The translations under genes and the position numbers were made by a program. From NCBI GenBank assembly GCA_017163975.1, contig JAFFSR010000374.1, forward strand, positions 2,218,501 through 2,282,500: a DNA stretch of 64,000 nucleotides, written 5' to 3'. Positions 63,845 through 64,000 of the stretch are shown here, in pieces. The first letter of the stretch is position 1. The number at the start of each line of letters is the position of its first letter. The notes beneath the pieces are model-generated. The model made no database searches, had not been told where the DNA came from, and saw only the letters and a list, made by a program, of their open reading frames with translations. The DNA comes from Anastatus disparis. Taxonomy: Eukaryota; Arthropoda; Insecta; Hymenoptera; Eupelmidae.

Positions 63845-64000
63845 TAGCATATCAAAATATTATTCTTTCCCAAAGTTATAGCATAATAAAGATTGTACCT
63901 GAATTTTTTGTTTAAAATATTGATTAATAATAAAAGCTAAAATTGGATTCAATCTTTATTATGCTATAACTTTGGGAAAAAATAATATTTTGATATGCTA
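63845..64000. repeat. Inverted repeat running off the window
   Basis: TAGCATATCAAAATATTATT (63845) is mirrored at the very end of the window, with about 50-bp arms and a 55-bp loop. It is probably the start of another foldback element. Confidence 0.7.

Overview
The window is AT-rich animal DNA, most likely from an arthropod and probably an insect. Introns are short (about 60-70 nt, GT..AG) and the insertions belong to eukaryotic transposon classes. I cannot name the species. No intact host gene was recognised. Almost everything is transposable-element sequence, much of it nested.

Left part (1-14.5 kb): palindromic repeat fragments; an unrecognised broken two-exon gene (1563-2153); a tRNA-derived SINE-like block; then a 9.6-kb DNA transposon (3641-13266) with 1.08-kb terminal inverted repeats, sitting inside an (AT)n microsatellite. 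This transposon holds a broken multi-exon DDD-type transposase. A second inverted-repeat element (7098-9393, target duplication ATCT) lies inside one of the transposase introns.

Polinton 1 (14532-33578): a 19.05-kb Polinton/Maverick (adintovirus-like) element with inverted termini (AGTAGATAGG...) and a perfect 6-bp target duplication GATGCG. It landed in a 433-bp TA-flanked MITE; a related uninterrupted copy is at 50936-51347. Gene order from left: tRNA-like unit, two basic proteins with similar upstream regions, an exonuclease-like protein (-), protein-primed DNA polymerase B (+), a small OB-like protein (+), integrase, fibre-like protein, DUF8207-like protein and packaging ATPase (all -), then PLA2-like minor capsid protein, adenain-like protease, penton, major capsid protein (MCP), a second exonuclease-like protein and a small predicted-myristoylated protein (all +). 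Several genes are intact. Polymerase, ATPase, PLA2, penton and MCP are broken by stops, frameshifts or datable insertions: a 2.56-kb tandem-repeat element in the polymerase, a poly(A) retroposon in the MCP, and a palindrome in the penton gene.

Polinton 2 (about 37.9-49.4 kb): a more decayed element of a different Polinton lineage, with an MCP of the F54H12.2-like type. It has polymerase, integrase, PLA2-like protein, ATPase, MCP, a third exonuclease-like gene, protease and an unknown protein. A 3.26-kb foldback element, a 674-bp MITE and a hAT-type MITE interrupt it. No termini were found.

Right part (49.9-64 kb): MITEs; a hAT-like element (51434-57324, target duplication AATGCATT) interrupted by a complete Gypsy-type LTR retrotransposon; a second 3.26-kb foldback element that splits a tRNA-like sequence; and a degenerate tandem array containing a near-perfect 263-bp palindrome.

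Most noteworthy: (1) the exonuclease-like 'DxQ' gene, present three times across two Polinton lineages; (2) a structured 3'-end element found three times in Polinton 1, always in the sense direction after a gene; (3) tandem-repeat elements bounded by CCCACACAGCATGAAA-type ends with 2-bp target duplications, apparently a new non-autonomous transposon type; (4) the accessory genes of Polinton 1.
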